From assembly GCA_964513215.1 (NCBI GenBank), contig CAZELU010000002.1, positions 1-64,000 on the forward strand: a stretch of 64,000 nt of DNA, written 5' to 3'. Position numbers and translations under genes: made by a program. A model generated the notes under the pieces. It was not told where the DNA came from. It searched no databases and saw only the letters and a program-made list of their open reading frames with translations. Position 1 is the stretch's first letter. The number at the start of each line of letters is the position of its first letter. The DNA is from Casp-actino8 sp964513215. Lineage in GTDB: Bacteria > Actinomycetota > Acidimicrobiia > Acidimicrobiales > Ilumatobacteraceae. This document shows positions 25,790-35,448 of the stretch, piece after piece.

Positions 25790-28700
25790 CGAACGTCGTC
25801 GCCGAGCTTCCCGAAGCGGCAGTTCGCCGTCGCTGGCGACCACGGCACGACCTCTCCCGGGTGGTGTTCGCACTCTTCGTCTCGGTGTTCTTGCTGCGCA
25901 CACTCGGACCGTTGTGGCGCTCGGGCCTGCGTCCGGAGTTCCCCGATTCGTACTCGTTCCTCGAGCACGCGCGAATCGGTCCGTGGTGGCCATCGTTCTG
26001 GTTCGGTGAACGACCGGTCGGCCTCCCGCTACTCACCTGGATCCTCGGACGGAACTCGGGCGCCATCGCTCTCGTGCAGACGACTCTCTACGCGTTGGCC
26101 GTCGCGGTTCTCGGTGCGACTCTCCTACGCATCGTCGCCAACCGAGTGATCGCCTGGGTGGCAGTGGGCGCCGTGATGTTGATCGCGGTGCAGCCGCGGT
26201 TCGCCTCGTGGTCACTCGAGGTTCTCAGCGAATCGCTCGGACTCACGTTGTCGCTGTTCGCGTTGGCCGGCTGGCTCACGTTCGCCCACTCACCCACCAA
26301 TCGCCGACTCGTGCTCGCCTTCGCCGCCACCACGGCCTGGTTGCTTGTACGAGATGCTCACGCGGTCACCGTTGGTGCCGTCGCCGTGACCGCCCTTCTC
26401 GCCAGCCGATTCGCGAGCAACGATGCACGGCGTCGGCTGCTGAGAGTCGGCGCCGCCGTACTCGCTCTCGGTGTCGTGTACGTGGCGGTGGCTCAGAACG
26501 TGAGCGAGCGAAATCGTTATCCGCTCATCAACAACGTCGGGCTCCGTGTGCTCCCTGACGACGACCTCACGGCCGACTGGGTCGGCCGCGGCCTACCTCT
26601 CAGTGACGCGCTCCTCGAACGCGCCGGATCCGATTCGTGGTCGGACGGCGAAGCCTTTCTGAACGACCCGCGTCTGGCCGAGTTCCGCGACTGGGTCGAC
26701 GGCGAGGGACAGCGCGATCAGTTGATCTCGCTCGTCCTCGATGCGCCGCACTGGTTCGGCGAATTCCGTCGCGATCTACCCGGACTGCTCAGCTACCGGT
26801 TCGACGACTACGACCGATACGACGTCGGTGATCGACTTCCTGACGGGTCCTCGTGGTTCGACATTCCGCGCACCAACACCTCGCTCGTGCTCTGGCTCGC
26901 CGTCGGCGCCCTCGCTTCGATCGCCGTGGCCCGCAAGCGACGAGCACTCGGCCTGGTCCTCGGGGTTGCGCTCGTCACCACGGTCACCGAGGCCTACACG
27001 TCGTACGTTCTCGATGCCGTCGAGGTCCAACGACACATGGTGGGTGTCCTCCTGAGAATCGGCGTGATCGTGGTGATCGCGGTCGCGCTCGCATTGGGTG
27101 ACGCCGCGTCGAGAACGTCACCACGAACATCGCAACCGAATTCACGAGCGCTTCAGCCGATCGGACGATCGAAGGCAACGTTCATCGGCGCCAGCATCAC
27201 GCTCGTGTTCATGGCGTGGGCCGCCATCGAGTTGCGCTCACAGGACTACGACCCGCAATTCGCCCGTACCGTCGTCGAGCGGGCGGCCCGATTCGGCGGG
27301 TCCTACTACGAGAACGGCATCCACAACAAGGGTCCGCTCGAAATGGTCGTCTACGACGCTGCGCGATGGATCACATCGTTCGACTCGTACTGGTTCGCGA
27401 TCTCCGCCTTCGTGATCGTCGCGGCACTTCTGGTGGGAGTCGCCAGTGCCACCGTCACTCGTTCGTTCGGCTCCGGACGATCCGTCGCGGTCGGCGCGGG
27501 CGTGATCGCCTTCGTCCACCTCACCTTCTCGTCCAGCGACTACGCGGGTGTCCTCTACAGCCGCAACATCACCACCGCCCTCTTCGCCGCCGCGGTGATC
27601 ATGGTGCTCACCGACTACTTCTGGTCGTCGCCGAAGCGATCGCGTTGGTCGTGGGTCGTGTTGGCTGCACTCACAGGTCTGGCAGTGCAGACGCTTCTCA
27701 CGAGTGTGTTCGCCGCGGTCGCGGTCGTCTCGCTCGCGGTCACGATTCGTCGACACCAGTCGTCGTTCGCTCGTCCAGTCGTCGTGTTCGCGTCGACGTC
27801 GTTGGCGACGATCGCCAGCGCTCCCGCTTGGTACGCAGTGCGGGGTTCGTTCGACGAGTTCTGGTCGGGCTGGTGGACGTATGCGAGCTACATGAACTCC
27901 GGCCTCGGTCGCGGACTGCGCGACCAGTTGGGTCTCGGTTGGCAAACATTCGTCGGCTACCACCAGGACCGCCCGATGCTGATCGTCCTCTACGCGGCAT
28001 TCGCGGTGATCGTCAGCCAGCGCTGGAACTCGCTCTCGACGATGCAGCGCACGCTGGGCGTGACTCTGAGCCTCTGGTGGCTCGGCGCCTGGATCGAACT
28101 GGTCTTGAGCCAGCGCTACTCGAGCCACTACTTCTCCGTCCTGGCGGTTCCGATTCTGCTCACGATCGCCTTCGTGATCGGTGCACTCGCTCCCACTCTC
28201 CCGATGCGACGGGCATTGCCGGCACTTCTGCTCGTGGGTTCTCTGGTCACCCAGGGCACCGATCTGTTCTGGGCCGGCGCCGAATCAGCCGGACGATTCA
28301 CCGGATTCGCCGACCACGCGGCCGAACGCGATCGGAACCGCAGTGGCGAGGCACGGACCATTCACGCCGCGCTCGATCTGGTGTCGAACGATGACGACCC
28401 GTTGTTGTCGTGGACGATGTATCCGTGGACCTATCTCGAGAACCGCCGAGTCCCGGCCACGCGCTTCGCGTGGAAATCGTTCCTCATCGGCGAGGTCTAC
28501 CTCGGTCGAACCTCACCCGACTACGTGTTGCCCGACACCGATGCGTGGTTCGCCGACGACCTCGCCGAATCGCAGCCGCGTGCTTATGTGCACCCGATCA
28601 GCGTGTCGCTCGGGGGCAGCGACTGGTTCCAGCGGATCGTCGATCGCGATTTCCAGCCGGCGCTGACCACCGAACAGAACGAGTTGAGCATCGAGCGGCG

Positions 28701-29139
28701 CACGTGGTCGGAATTGAACAAGACTCCCACCGGGGTCGCCCGCGACATCGTCGTCACGACATCCCCCACCGTGGTTGTCGACGACGATTGTCGGGCCGTG
28801 ACCGCAGATCTGGGCCCGCTCGACGCCGACACGCACGTGACGTTCTGGTTCCGCGACGCCGATGGGTCCACCGAACCAGTCGCACTGTCGCTCTCGTCCG
28901 AGCGAGCCTGGTCGAGCAGTGAGACCGTCGAGTTCTCGTCGCTGTCGGTCGATCTCGAAGGATCGACACCTGTCCGTCTACTGGTCGGTTCGCGGTCGGC
29001 AGTTCTCGTGATCGACGACCGAATCGTTGCGGCCGTCGAAATCGACGGCGACACGACCGTCACGGCCGCCGTCAGCGGCGGCGAGATCCGGTTGAACGAC
29101 GTTCGGACCGGACCGATGCCGTCGTTCTCGGGCTGCTGA
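25786..29139 (+). CDS. 1117-residue polytopic protein, probably two fused GT-C glycosyltransferase modules
   Basis: GTG 25786 overlaps the upstream stop (GTGA). First module (residues ~22-440): multiple TM helices with an early extracytoplasmic loop FPDSYSFLEHARIGPWWP and RPVGLPLLTW, the Asp and RP/lipid-loop arrangement of GT-C enzymes. A second TM series starts near residue 462, again followed by a loop with QDYDPQF (Asp ~487) and YYENGIHNKGPLE (~505-517), resembling the PMT/ArnT-type loop. From ~850 to the end is soluble and beta-rich. Expected substrate: a polyprenyl-phosphate sugar. No characterised family is claimed; loss of activity in one half is possible. Confidence 0.65.
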   Translation: MTNVVAELPEAAVRRRWRPRHDLSRVVFALFVSVFLLRTLGPLWRSGLRPEFPDSYSFLEHARIGPWWPSFWFGERPVGLPLLTWILGRNSGAIALVQTTLYALAVAVLGATLLRIVANRVIAWVAVGAVMLIAVQPRFASWSLEVLSESLGLTLSLFALAGWLTFAHSPTNRRLVLAFAATTAWLLVRDAHAVTVGAVAVTALLASRFASNDARRRLLRVGAAVLALGVVYVAVAQNVSERNRYPLINNVGLRVLPDDDLTADWVGRGLPLSDALLERAGSDSWSDGEAFLNDPRLAEFRDWVDGEGQRDQLISLVLDAPHWFGEFRRDLPGLLSYRFDDYDRYDVGDRLPDGSSWFDIPRTNTSLVLWLAVGALASIAVARKRRALGLVLGVALVTTVTEAYTSYVLDAVEVQRHMVGVLLRIGVIVVIAVALALGDAASRTSPRTSQPNSRALQPIGRSKATFIGASITLVFMAWAAIELRSQDYDPQFARTVVERAARFGGSYYENGIHNKGPLEMVVYDAARWITSFDSYWFAISAFVIVAALLVGVASATVTRSFGSGRSVAVGAGVIAFVHLTFSSSDYAGVLYSRNITTALFAAAVIMVLTDYFWSSPKRSRWSWVVLAALTGLAVQTLLTSVFAAVAVVSLAVTIRRHQSSFARPVVVFASTSLATIASAPAWYAVRGSFDEFWSGWWTYASYMNSGLGRGLRDQLGLGWQTFVGYHQDRPMLIVLYAAFAVIVSQRWNSLSTMQRTLGVTLSLWWLGAWIELVLSQRYSSHYFSVLAVPILLTIAFVIGALAPTLPMRRALPALLLVGSLVTQGTDLFWAGAESAGRFTGFADHAAERDRNRSGEARTIHAALDLVSNDDDPLLSWTMYPWTYLENRRVPATRFAWKSFLIGEVYLGRTSPDYVLPDTDAWFADDLAESQPRAYVHPISVSLGGSDWFQRIVDRDFQPALTTEQNELSIERRTWSELNKTPTGVARDIVVTTSPTVVVDDDCRAVTADLGPLDADTHVTFWFRDADGSTEPVALSLSSERAWSSSETVEFSSLSVDLEGSTPVRLLVGSRSAVLVIDDRIVAAVEIDGDTTVTAAVSGGEIRLNDVRTGPMPSFSGC

Positions 29140-29166
29140 TCGTTCGTCGACGTCCGAACGATCAGC
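29135..29166. terminator. Bidirectional hairpin between convergent genes
   Basis: Perfect 12-bp inverted repeat: GCTGATCGTTCG (29135-29146) and CGAACGATCAGC (29155-29166), 8-nt loop. Each arm contains the stop codon of one convergent gene (29137-29139 plus; 29164-29162 minus). No U-tract follows, as is common in actinobacterial terminators. Confidence 0.7.
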
Positions 29167-31330
29167 TCTTGAACAAGAACTCTTCGTCTTCCGGACGGAG
29201 GAACAACTCGAGTTCCTCGCGCAGCCCGGGGTGAGAGGCGAGAGTCGGATCGTCGTCGACGATCGCGAAGGCGGCCTCGCGAGCCATGGCTACCAGCTCG
29301 CGGTCGCGACGCAACGAAGCCAACTTCAGATCGCTGCGTCCCTTCTGCTCCTTGTTCATGAGAGTGCCCTCGCCCCGCAACTCGAGGTCGACTTCGGCCA
29401 AGAGGAATCCGTCATCGGATTCGACGAGCGCTTCGACGCGCGGCGAGACCTCGCCCACGAGTGTCGACTCGTCATCGGATGCACTGGTGACCAACCAGCA
29501 CGTCGACTCGTGCGATCCGCGGCCGACGCGACCACGCAACTGGTGGAGCTGGGCGATACCGAACCGATCGGCGTCGAGGATCACCATCACCGTCGCGTTC
29601 GGAACGTCGACACCCACTTCGATCACCGTGGTGGCAACCAGCACATCGAGTCGCGCGGTTCGGAACGAATCCATGACGGCCTCCTTCTCCGCCGACGACA
29701 TCCGGCCGTGAAGCAGACCGACCCGTAGCCCCGACAACTCGCCCGCTTCGAGACGAGCACGCGTCTCTTCGGCCGAGGCGACCTCGAGTTTCTCGCTCTC
29801 TTCGATGAGCGGACAGACCACGTAGGCCTGTCGACCGCGGCTCACTTGCTCACGCACGTCGGCCCACACATCGGCTTCTTCCACACCACGAGCGTGACGG
29901 GTGACGATCGGAGTACGACCGGGCGGCTTCTCATCGAGAACGCTCACGTCGAGGTCGCCGTACACCGTCATCGCGGCCGTACGCGGAATCGGCGTTGCGG
30001 TCATGACCAACACGTCGGGTGAACGACCGTCGGCCTGACCCTTGTCGCGCAACGCGGCTCGTTGCTCGACTCCGAAACGATGTTGCTCGTCCACCACGAC
30101 CACACCGAGGCTGGCGAACTCGACACCCTCCTGGATGAGTGCATGAGTTCCGATCGCGATGTCGACCGAACCGTCGGCCAGACCGGCCAGCACGTCGCGT
30201 CGCTTCTCGCCGGTGACGCTGTTGGTGAGGAGCTCGACGCGAACCTCGCGCTCACCGAACAGATTGTCGCTGGCCGGGATACGCAACCCGTCGAGGAGAC
30301 GACGGATTCCGGTCGCGTGTTGTTCGGCCAACACCTCGGTGGGCGCCATGAGCGCCCCTTGGTGTCCGCCATCGACTCCGACGAGCATCGCGACCACCGC
30401 GACGAGGGTCTTACCAGCTCCCACGTCACCTTGCAGCAGGCGGTGCATCGGACGCGGATCGGCCAGATCGTGTTCGATCTCGCGAATCACCCGTTCTTGA
30501 GCCCCGGTCAGTTGGTACGGCAAGTCCGTGAGAAAACGCTGCACGAGCGGTCCACCCACGCGATGCACGATCCCGACCGAATCACGTTCCATGGCTCGCT
30601 TGCGCATGACGAGCACCAACTGCACACGCAACAACTCGTCGAACGCCAGACGACGGCGGGCCGCTTCCTTGATTGCGAACGAGTCGGGAAGGTGGATTCC
30701 GAACAGCGCGTCTTGTCGACTGGCCAACGTGAATCGTTCGAGGAGCGAGGGCGGAACCGGATCGGCCAGACCCCGCGCCCGACAACGGGACAGCGCTTCG
30801 TCGACCGCGCGGCGCACGACCCACGACGGCAGATCGACTTTCTCGCTCTGCGGATACACCGACACGATCGGGCGTGGACGCTCACCCGGATCGCCGAGCA
30901 CGTCGACGGTCGGATTCGCCATCTGTCGCTGACCACGAAACGAAGACACCTTGCCGTGCACGGCGACGAGGGAACCGGGCGCCAGTTGCCGCTCGCGCCA
31001 CGGCTGATTGAAGAACACCACGGTGAGTCGTCCGGTGTCGTCGCCGATGGTCACGGTGACGCGAGCCGGACCTCGGCCGCGCGGCGGTGACGACACCGAG
31101 CGAACCTCGGCCACCACTAACGCATCGAGACCTTCCACGAGGTCGCCGATTCGGGCCTCACGAGTGCGATCGATCCAACGACGCGGATAGTGCGTCAGCA
31201 GCTCGGCCAAATTTTCGATGCCGAACTTGCCGAAGTTCTCGCGCCGCTTCCCGGCCCCCACCGACTTGAGTCGAGCCAGATCGATGTCGGCGAGATCACG
31301 AAAGGTGATCGGGGTGGACTGCTCGCTCAC
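29162..31330 (-). CDS. recG: ATP-dependent DNA helicase RecG
   Basis: 722 residues. N-terminal wedge/OB domain (GDLVEGLDALVVAEVRSV, GKVSSFRGQRQMANP), Walker A LLQGDVGAGKTLVA, DEQH box VVDEQHRFGVEQR, ATPIPRTAAM (motif III) and the C-terminal QLRGRVGRGSHES (motif VI). RecG remodels stalled forks and Holliday junctions. GTG 31330 overlaps the upstream stop by GTGA; an upstream in-frame start at 31414 lies inside the preceding gene. Confidence 0.96.
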   Translation of the reverse strand: MSEQSTPITFRDLADIDLARLKSVGAGKRRENFGKFGIENLAELLTHYPRRWIDRTREARIGDLVEGLDALVVAEVRSVSSPPRGRGPARVTVTIGDDTGRLTVVFFNQPWRERQLAPGSLVAVHGKVSSFRGQRQMANPTVDVLGDPGERPRPIVSVYPQSEKVDLPSWVVRRAVDEALSRCRARGLADPVPPSLLERFTLASRQDALFGIHLPDSFAIKEAARRRLAFDELLRVQLVLVMRKRAMERDSVGIVHRVGGPLVQRFLTDLPYQLTGAQERVIREIEHDLADPRPMHRLLQGDVGAGKTLVAVVAMLVGVDGGHQGALMAPTEVLAEQHATGIRRLLDGLRIPASDNLFGEREVRVELLTNSVTGEKRRDVLAGLADGSVDIAIGTHALIQEGVEFASLGVVVVDEQHRFGVEQRAALRDKGQADGRSPDVLVMTATPIPRTAAMTVYGDLDVSVLDEKPPGRTPIVTRHARGVEEADVWADVREQVSRGRQAYVVCPLIEESEKLEVASAEETRARLEAGELSGLRVGLLHGRMSSAEKEAVMDSFRTARLDVLVATTVIEVGVDVPNATVMVILDADRFGIAQLHQLRGRVGRGSHESTCWLVTSASDDESTLVGEVSPRVEALVESDDGFLLAEVDLELRGEGTLMNKEQKGRSDLKLASLRRDRELVAMAREAAFAIVDDDPTLASHPGLREELELFLRPEDEEFLFKS

Positions 31331-32997
31331 TCGACGCCGAAGAGATACGGATACAGAGGTTGGCCACCGCGGTGGCACTCGACCTGAACGCCCGGGCGTT
31401 CGGATGCGACCCAACTACGCAACGCCTCGGTGACCGACGCGATCGCATCGGAGCCCTCGATGATCGTCACGATTTCACGCTCGTCGGTGACGAGATGTTG
31501 GAGCAACGCAACAGCCGCACCGTCGAGCGAACCCGCCACGGCGACGATGCCGTCGCCCCGTACGAGCCCGATCCAGTCGCCGGCGGTCACCGGTCCGGCG
31601 TCACTGTGCGAATCTCGAACTGCTTGGGTGACTTCTCCCGTTGCCATTGCATCGATGGCCGACGACATCGACGAGGAGTTGTCATCGACTCCGGCTTCGG
31701 GGTCGTACACGACCAATGCGGCCAGCGCCTCGGGCATGGAACGAGTCGGCACCACGCGTACCGACTTCGAGGTGAGCGCATCGAGCTGCTCGGCCACCGG
31801 GATGATGTTCTTGTTGTTGGGCAGCACGATCACTTCACGCGCGTTCACGTGCTCGACCGCTTCGAGCAGTTCGGCGGTGGATGGATTGAGGGTTTGTCCA
31901 CCGGTGACGATTCCCTGCACACCGAGTTGCGAGAACAACTCCTCGAGCCCGCTACCGCTGCACACCGCCACGACGGCCGTGGTGACCGCGGGAAGGCCCG
32001 AGACGCCGAGACGGCGTTCGTGTTCGGCGTGGCGCTCGGCGACTTCTTCGAACAAGTCGGTCACGCGAATCTGCTTGGGGCGTCCACCCAGATCGATGGC
32101 CACCTCGATCGCCGCGCCGATGTCGTTGGTGTGCACGTGGCAGTTCCAGAGGCCGTCGCCACCGACCACCACGATCGAGTCGCCGATCTCGGCCCAGTCG
32201 GCCTTGAACGATTCGATCTTGTCGTCATCGAGGTGGAGGAAGTACATGACCTCGTAGCGCAAGTCGGCCACCGTGAGATCACCGTGTTCATCGGGGGCCG
32301 AGACCAAAGACGGCAGATCGTCGGAGTCACCGCCGATCGAATCGGCCGGAGTCGGAATCGGCTCGCCGTCGACCACGTTGAGCGCGGCGTCGAGCAACAA
32401 CAAGAACCCGGCGCCACCGGCGTCCACGACGCCGGCGTCTTTGAGCACGGGCAACATGTCGGGCGTGCGATCGAGAGCCGAACGACCGGCATCGCGCGCG
32501 GCCCGCAACACTGCCGACACGCCGGCGCCGTTGGCGGCGGTCGACTTGGCCGCTTCACTCGCCTCGCGCACGACCGTGAGAATGGTGCCCTCGATCGGCT
32601 TGACGACCGCCTTGTAGGCCGCCGACGACGCCTCCGACAGAGCATCGGCCAGACCCGAGGCGGTGTGCGAGGCCGCCGACGAGAGTCGCCCGGCCAGTCC
32701 GCGCAGGATCTGCGACAGGATCACACCCGAATTACCGCGCGCGCCCATCAGTGATCCGTGCGAAATGGCCTGGCACGTGGACTCGATGGCCGGGTCGGCC
32801 CGATCGAGTTCGGCCACCACGGCGTCGAGGGTCCGTGCCATGTTGGTGCCGGTGTCACCATCGGGAACCGGGTAGACGTTCAGCCGATTGATTCGGGGGG
32901 CGTGCTCACGGACGGCGTCGCGGAAGGTCACCACGGTGCGCCGTAGGCGCTCGGCGTCGAAACGCTCCCCCTCGGGCGACATCACCGGTGCGGCCAC
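31327..32997 (-). CDS. DAK2/DegV-type fatty acid kinase A-like protein (YloV/FakA)
   Basis: 556 residues. The DhaL-like N-terminal domain has NVYPVPDGDTGTNMARTL (Mg-ADP aspartates) and SLMGARGNSGVILSQILRG; VDAGGAGFLLLLDAAL ends the domain. Middle and C-terminal domains (LPNNKNIIPVAEQ, TRSMPEALAAL) match FakA/YloV, which phosphorylates FakB-bound fatty acids. No FakB/DegV gene is in the window. FakA-recG is a conserved order. GTG 32997 follows TACCAT by 6 nt. Confidence 0.9.
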   Translation of the reverse strand: MAAPVMSPEGERFDAERLRRTVVTFRDAVREHAPRINRLNVYPVPDGDTGTNMARTLDAVVAELDRADPAIESTCQAISHGSLMGARGNSGVILSQILRGLAGRLSSAASHTASGLADALSEASSAAYKAVVKPIEGTILTVVREASEAAKSTAANGAGVSAVLRAARDAGRSALDRTPDMLPVLKDAGVVDAGGAGFLLLLDAALNVVDGEPIPTPADSIGGDSDDLPSLVSAPDEHGDLTVADLRYEVMYFLHLDDDKIESFKADWAEIGDSIVVVGGDGLWNCHVHTNDIGAAIEVAIDLGGRPKQIRVTDLFEEVAERHAEHERRLGVSGLPAVTTAVVAVCSGSGLEELFSQLGVQGIVTGGQTLNPSTAELLEAVEHVNAREVIVLPNNKNIIPVAEQLDALTSKSVRVVPTRSMPEALAALVVYDPEAGVDDNSSSMSSAIDAMATGEVTQAVRDSHSDAGPVTAGDWIGLVRGDGIVAVAGSLDGAAVALLQHLVTDEREIVTIIEGSDAIASVTEALRSWVASERPGVQVECHRGGQPLYPYLFGVE

Positions 32998-33009
32998 GGA
33001 GGAATGGTA
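32995..33009 (-). promoter_or_regulatory. Leaderless promoter of the fakA-like/recG operon
   Basis: TACCAT (33009-33004, minus), 6 nt, GTG 32997. Confidence 0.6.
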
Positions 33010-33095
33010 CCCCTGGGCCCCGGACCCAGCGTGCTGGTGAAGCGTGTCTCAGGCCGGATGACCGGCTCAGCCTTGGGGTCACCGGGGTCCGCTGG

Positions 33096-33101
33096 TAGCG
33101 T
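33096..33101 (+). promoter_or_regulatory. -10-like hexamer for rpmB
   Basis: TAGCGT about 47 nt before ATG 33149. Unlike most genes here, rpmB would have a leader, with GAAGGAAG as SD. Confidence 0.45.
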
Positions 33102-33148
33102 TTCGTCCGCTGATCCCCCGGAGGGGACGGTTCGAAGGAAGATCCATC

Positions 33149-33355
33149 ATGGCCTCAGTTTGCGAAGTCTGCGGGAAGCGCCCCTCGTGGGGGATGTCGG
33201 TCTCGCACTCACATGTGCGCACCAAGCGTCGCTGGAACCCGAACATTCAGCGCATTCGGGCCCTCGTGAACGGATCACCGCGCCGCCTGAACGTCTGCAC
33301 CGGTTGCATCCGCGCGGGCAAGGTCACCAAGGCCGGCTCCTCGGCCACTCGCTGA
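33149..33355 (+). CDS. rpmB: 50S ribosomal protein L28
   Basis: 68 residues. MASVCEVCGKRPSWGMSVSHSHVRTKRRWNPNIQ is the L28 signature and CTGCIRAGKV completes a four-Cys zinc site (CxxC...CxxC). SD-like GAAGGAAG upstream. In many bacteria rpmB precedes the fakA-recG pair, here divergently. Confidence 0.96.
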   Translation: MASVCEVCGKRPSWGMSVSHSHVRTKRRWNPNIQRIRALVNGSPRRLNVCTGCIRAGKVTKAGSSATR

Positions 33356-33363
33356 TTTCGACG

Positions 33364-33585
33364 ATGCAGGGAGTCATCAAGGCCTACGACCCGGGAACCG
33401 GGACTGGTCTCATCCTGCGCGACACCGATCTGACCGAACACGAACTCGCTGCCGATGCCCTCGTGGGGAGCATCTTCCGGATGCTGAGGCCTGGCCAGCG
33501 CGTGGTGTTCGATCTGAATGACGACGGACTCGCCACTCGTGTGCGCATGGGTTCCGAAGTCGACATGGGCACGCCCGGCTACTGA
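33364..33585 (+). CDS. Cold-shock-domain-like small protein lacking RNP aromatics
   Basis: 73 residues, 8 bp after rpmB. The frame MQGVIKAYDPGTGTGLILRD...GSIFRMLRPGQRVVFDLNDDGLATRVRMG follows the OB/cold-shock layout (GxVK-x-GxGxI ... L-x-xGQ-x-VxF). The RNP1 core KGFGFI is replaced by GTGTGLI, so the usual aromatic nucleic-acid contacts are absent. Either a diverged RNA chaperone or a structural OB protein. Possibly co-expressed with rpmB. Confidence 0.65.
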   Translation: MQGVIKAYDPGTGTGLILRDTDLTEHELAADALVGSIFRMLRPGQRVVFDLNDDGLATRVRMGSEVDMGTPGY

Positions 33586-33645
33586 CCGAGTGGGTCTCAT
33601 CTAGTACAACATCACAAGGTTCTTTCCGACCCCCAGGAGAACACC

Positions 33646-35433
33646 ATGAGCGGCACCACCAGCAACGAACGTCTGAAGAAGTGGGTGGCCGACTGGGCCG
33701 CGATCATGCAGCCGTCCGACATCTACTGGTGCGACGGTTCGGCGGACGAGTACGACCGTCTGTGCAACGCTCTCGTCGCCGCCGGAACCTTCACGAAGCT
33801 CGACGAGGCCAAGCGCCCCAACAGCTATTGGGCCCATTCCGATCCGGGCGACGTCGCTCGCGTCGAAGACCGCACCTTCATCTGCTCGGCCAAGGCCGAC
33901 GACGCCGGCCCCAACAACAACTGGCGCGAGCCGGCCGACATGCGGGCCGAATTGACCGCTCTGTACACGGGTTCGATGAAGGGTCGCACCATGTACGTGG
34001 TGCCTTTCAGTATGGGCCCGCTCGGCTCGCCCATCGCCCACATCGGCGTGCAGCTCACCGACTCGGCTTACGTGGCCGTGAGCATGCGCATCATGACCCG
34101 CATGGGCCAGGGCGCGCTCGACGTTCTTGGCAACAACGACTGGGTCCCCTGCCTCCACTCGGTCGGCGCGCCGCTCGCACCCGGACAGTCCGATGTCGCT
34201 TGGCCGTGCAACCCCGACAACAAGTACATCGTGCACTTCCCCGAGACCCGCGAAATCTGGTCGTACGGTTCGGGCTACGGCGGCAACGCGTTGCTCGGTA
34301 AGAAGTGCTTCGCGTTGCGCATCGCCTCGGTGATGGCTCGCGACGACGGCTGGCTCGCCGAGCACATGCTCATCTTGAAACTCACCAATCCGGCCGGCGA
34401 GTCGAAGTACATCGCCGCTGCGTTCCCGTCGGCGTGCGGCAAGACCAACTTGGCGATGCTCGTACCCACCATTCCGGGCTGGAAGGCCGAGACGATCGGT
34501 GACGACATCTGTTGGATGAAGTTCGGCGCCGATGGCCGCCTCTACGCGATCAACCCCGAAGCGGGTTTCTTCGGCGTGGCACCCGGAACCGGCTACGACA
34601 CCAACGCCAACGCGATGCACACCCTCTGGGGCAACTGCATCTTCACCAACACCGCTCTCACGTCCGATGGTGACGTGTGGTGGGAAGGCATGTCGGACGA
34701 CGCTCCGGCCCGCGCCACCGACTGGAAGGGCAACGCCTGGACGCCCGAGAGCGATTCACCGGCTGCCCACCCGAACGCTCGCTTCACCGCTCCGGCTTCG
34801 CAGTGCCCGTCGGCTGCCCCCGAATGGCAGGACCCGGCCGGTGTGCCGATCTCGGCCATCTTGTTCGGCGGACGTCGTCGCACCACGGTTCCGCTCGTCA
34901 CTCAGGCGTTCGACTGGGAGCACGGCGTGTTCCTCGGCTCGATCATGGCCTCCGAGACCACTGCGGCGCAGGCCGGCGCGGTCGGCAAGTTGCGCTTCGA
35001 CCCGATGGCCATGCTCCCGTTCTGCGGTTACAACATGGCCGACTACTTCGCGCACTGGTTGCGCATCGGCTCGAAGACCGACGAGTCGAAGTTGCCCAAG
35101 ATCTTCTTCGTCAACTGGTTCCGTCGCGACGAGAGCGGTCGGTTCTTGTGGCCCGGCTTCGGCGAGAACAGCCGCGTTCTGAAGTGGGTGTTCGATCGCG
35201 TCGAAGGCAAGGCCGACGCGGTGGAGACTCCCATTGGTCTCCTGCCCACACCGGGTGCCCTCGATCTCAACGGTCTCGACATCGCCGATGACGATCTGCA
35301 CGAGATCCTGTCGGTCGACATCGATGGCTGGAAGTCGGCCGTGCCGCAGATCCAGGATCACTTCGCGCAGTTCGGGCCGAAGCTTCCGAGTGCGCTCAGC
35401 ACGCAGCTCGAAACACTGTCCGCATCGCTCTGA
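33646..35433 (+). CDS. pckG: GTP-dependent phosphoenolpyruvate carboxykinase
   Basis: 595 residues. Converts oxaloacetate to PEP with GTP in gluconeogenesis. AAFPSACGKTNLAML holds the P-loop and reactive cysteine of the GTP family; SYWAHSDPGDVARVEDRTFICS and FVNWFRRDESGRFLWPGFGENSRVLKW are further signatures. AGGAGA lies 8 nt before ATG 33646. Complete. Confidence 0.97.
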   Translation: MSGTTSNERLKKWVADWAAIMQPSDIYWCDGSADEYDRLCNALVAAGTFTKLDEAKRPNSYWAHSDPGDVARVEDRTFICSAKADDAGPNNNWREPADMRAELTALYTGSMKGRTMYVVPFSMGPLGSPIAHIGVQLTDSAYVAVSMRIMTRMGQGALDVLGNNDWVPCLHSVGAPLAPGQSDVAWPCNPDNKYIVHFPETREIWSYGSGYGGNALLGKKCFALRIASVMARDDGWLAEHMLILKLTNPAGESKYIAAAFPSACGKTNLAMLVPTIPGWKAETIGDDICWMKFGADGRLYAINPEAGFFGVAPGTGYDTNANAMHTLWGNCIFTNTALTSDGDVWWEGMSDDAPARATDWKGNAWTPESDSPAAHPNARFTAPASQCPSAAPEWQDPAGVPISAILFGGRRRTTVPLVTQAFDWEHGVFLGSIMASETTAAQAGAVGKLRFDPMAMLPFCGYNMADYFAHWLRIGSKTDESKLPKIFFVNWFRRDESGRFLWPGFGENSRVLKWVFDRVEGKADAVETPIGLLPTPGALDLNGLDIADDDLHEILSVDIDGWKSAVPQIQDHFAQFGPKLPSALSTQLETLSASL

Positions 35434-35448
35434 GGCGAGCGGTCGACG

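Noticed and set aside
31330..31414. RecG start at 31414
   Set aside because: Lies inside the fakA-like gene; GTG 31330 with GTGA overlap matches the conserved N-terminus.
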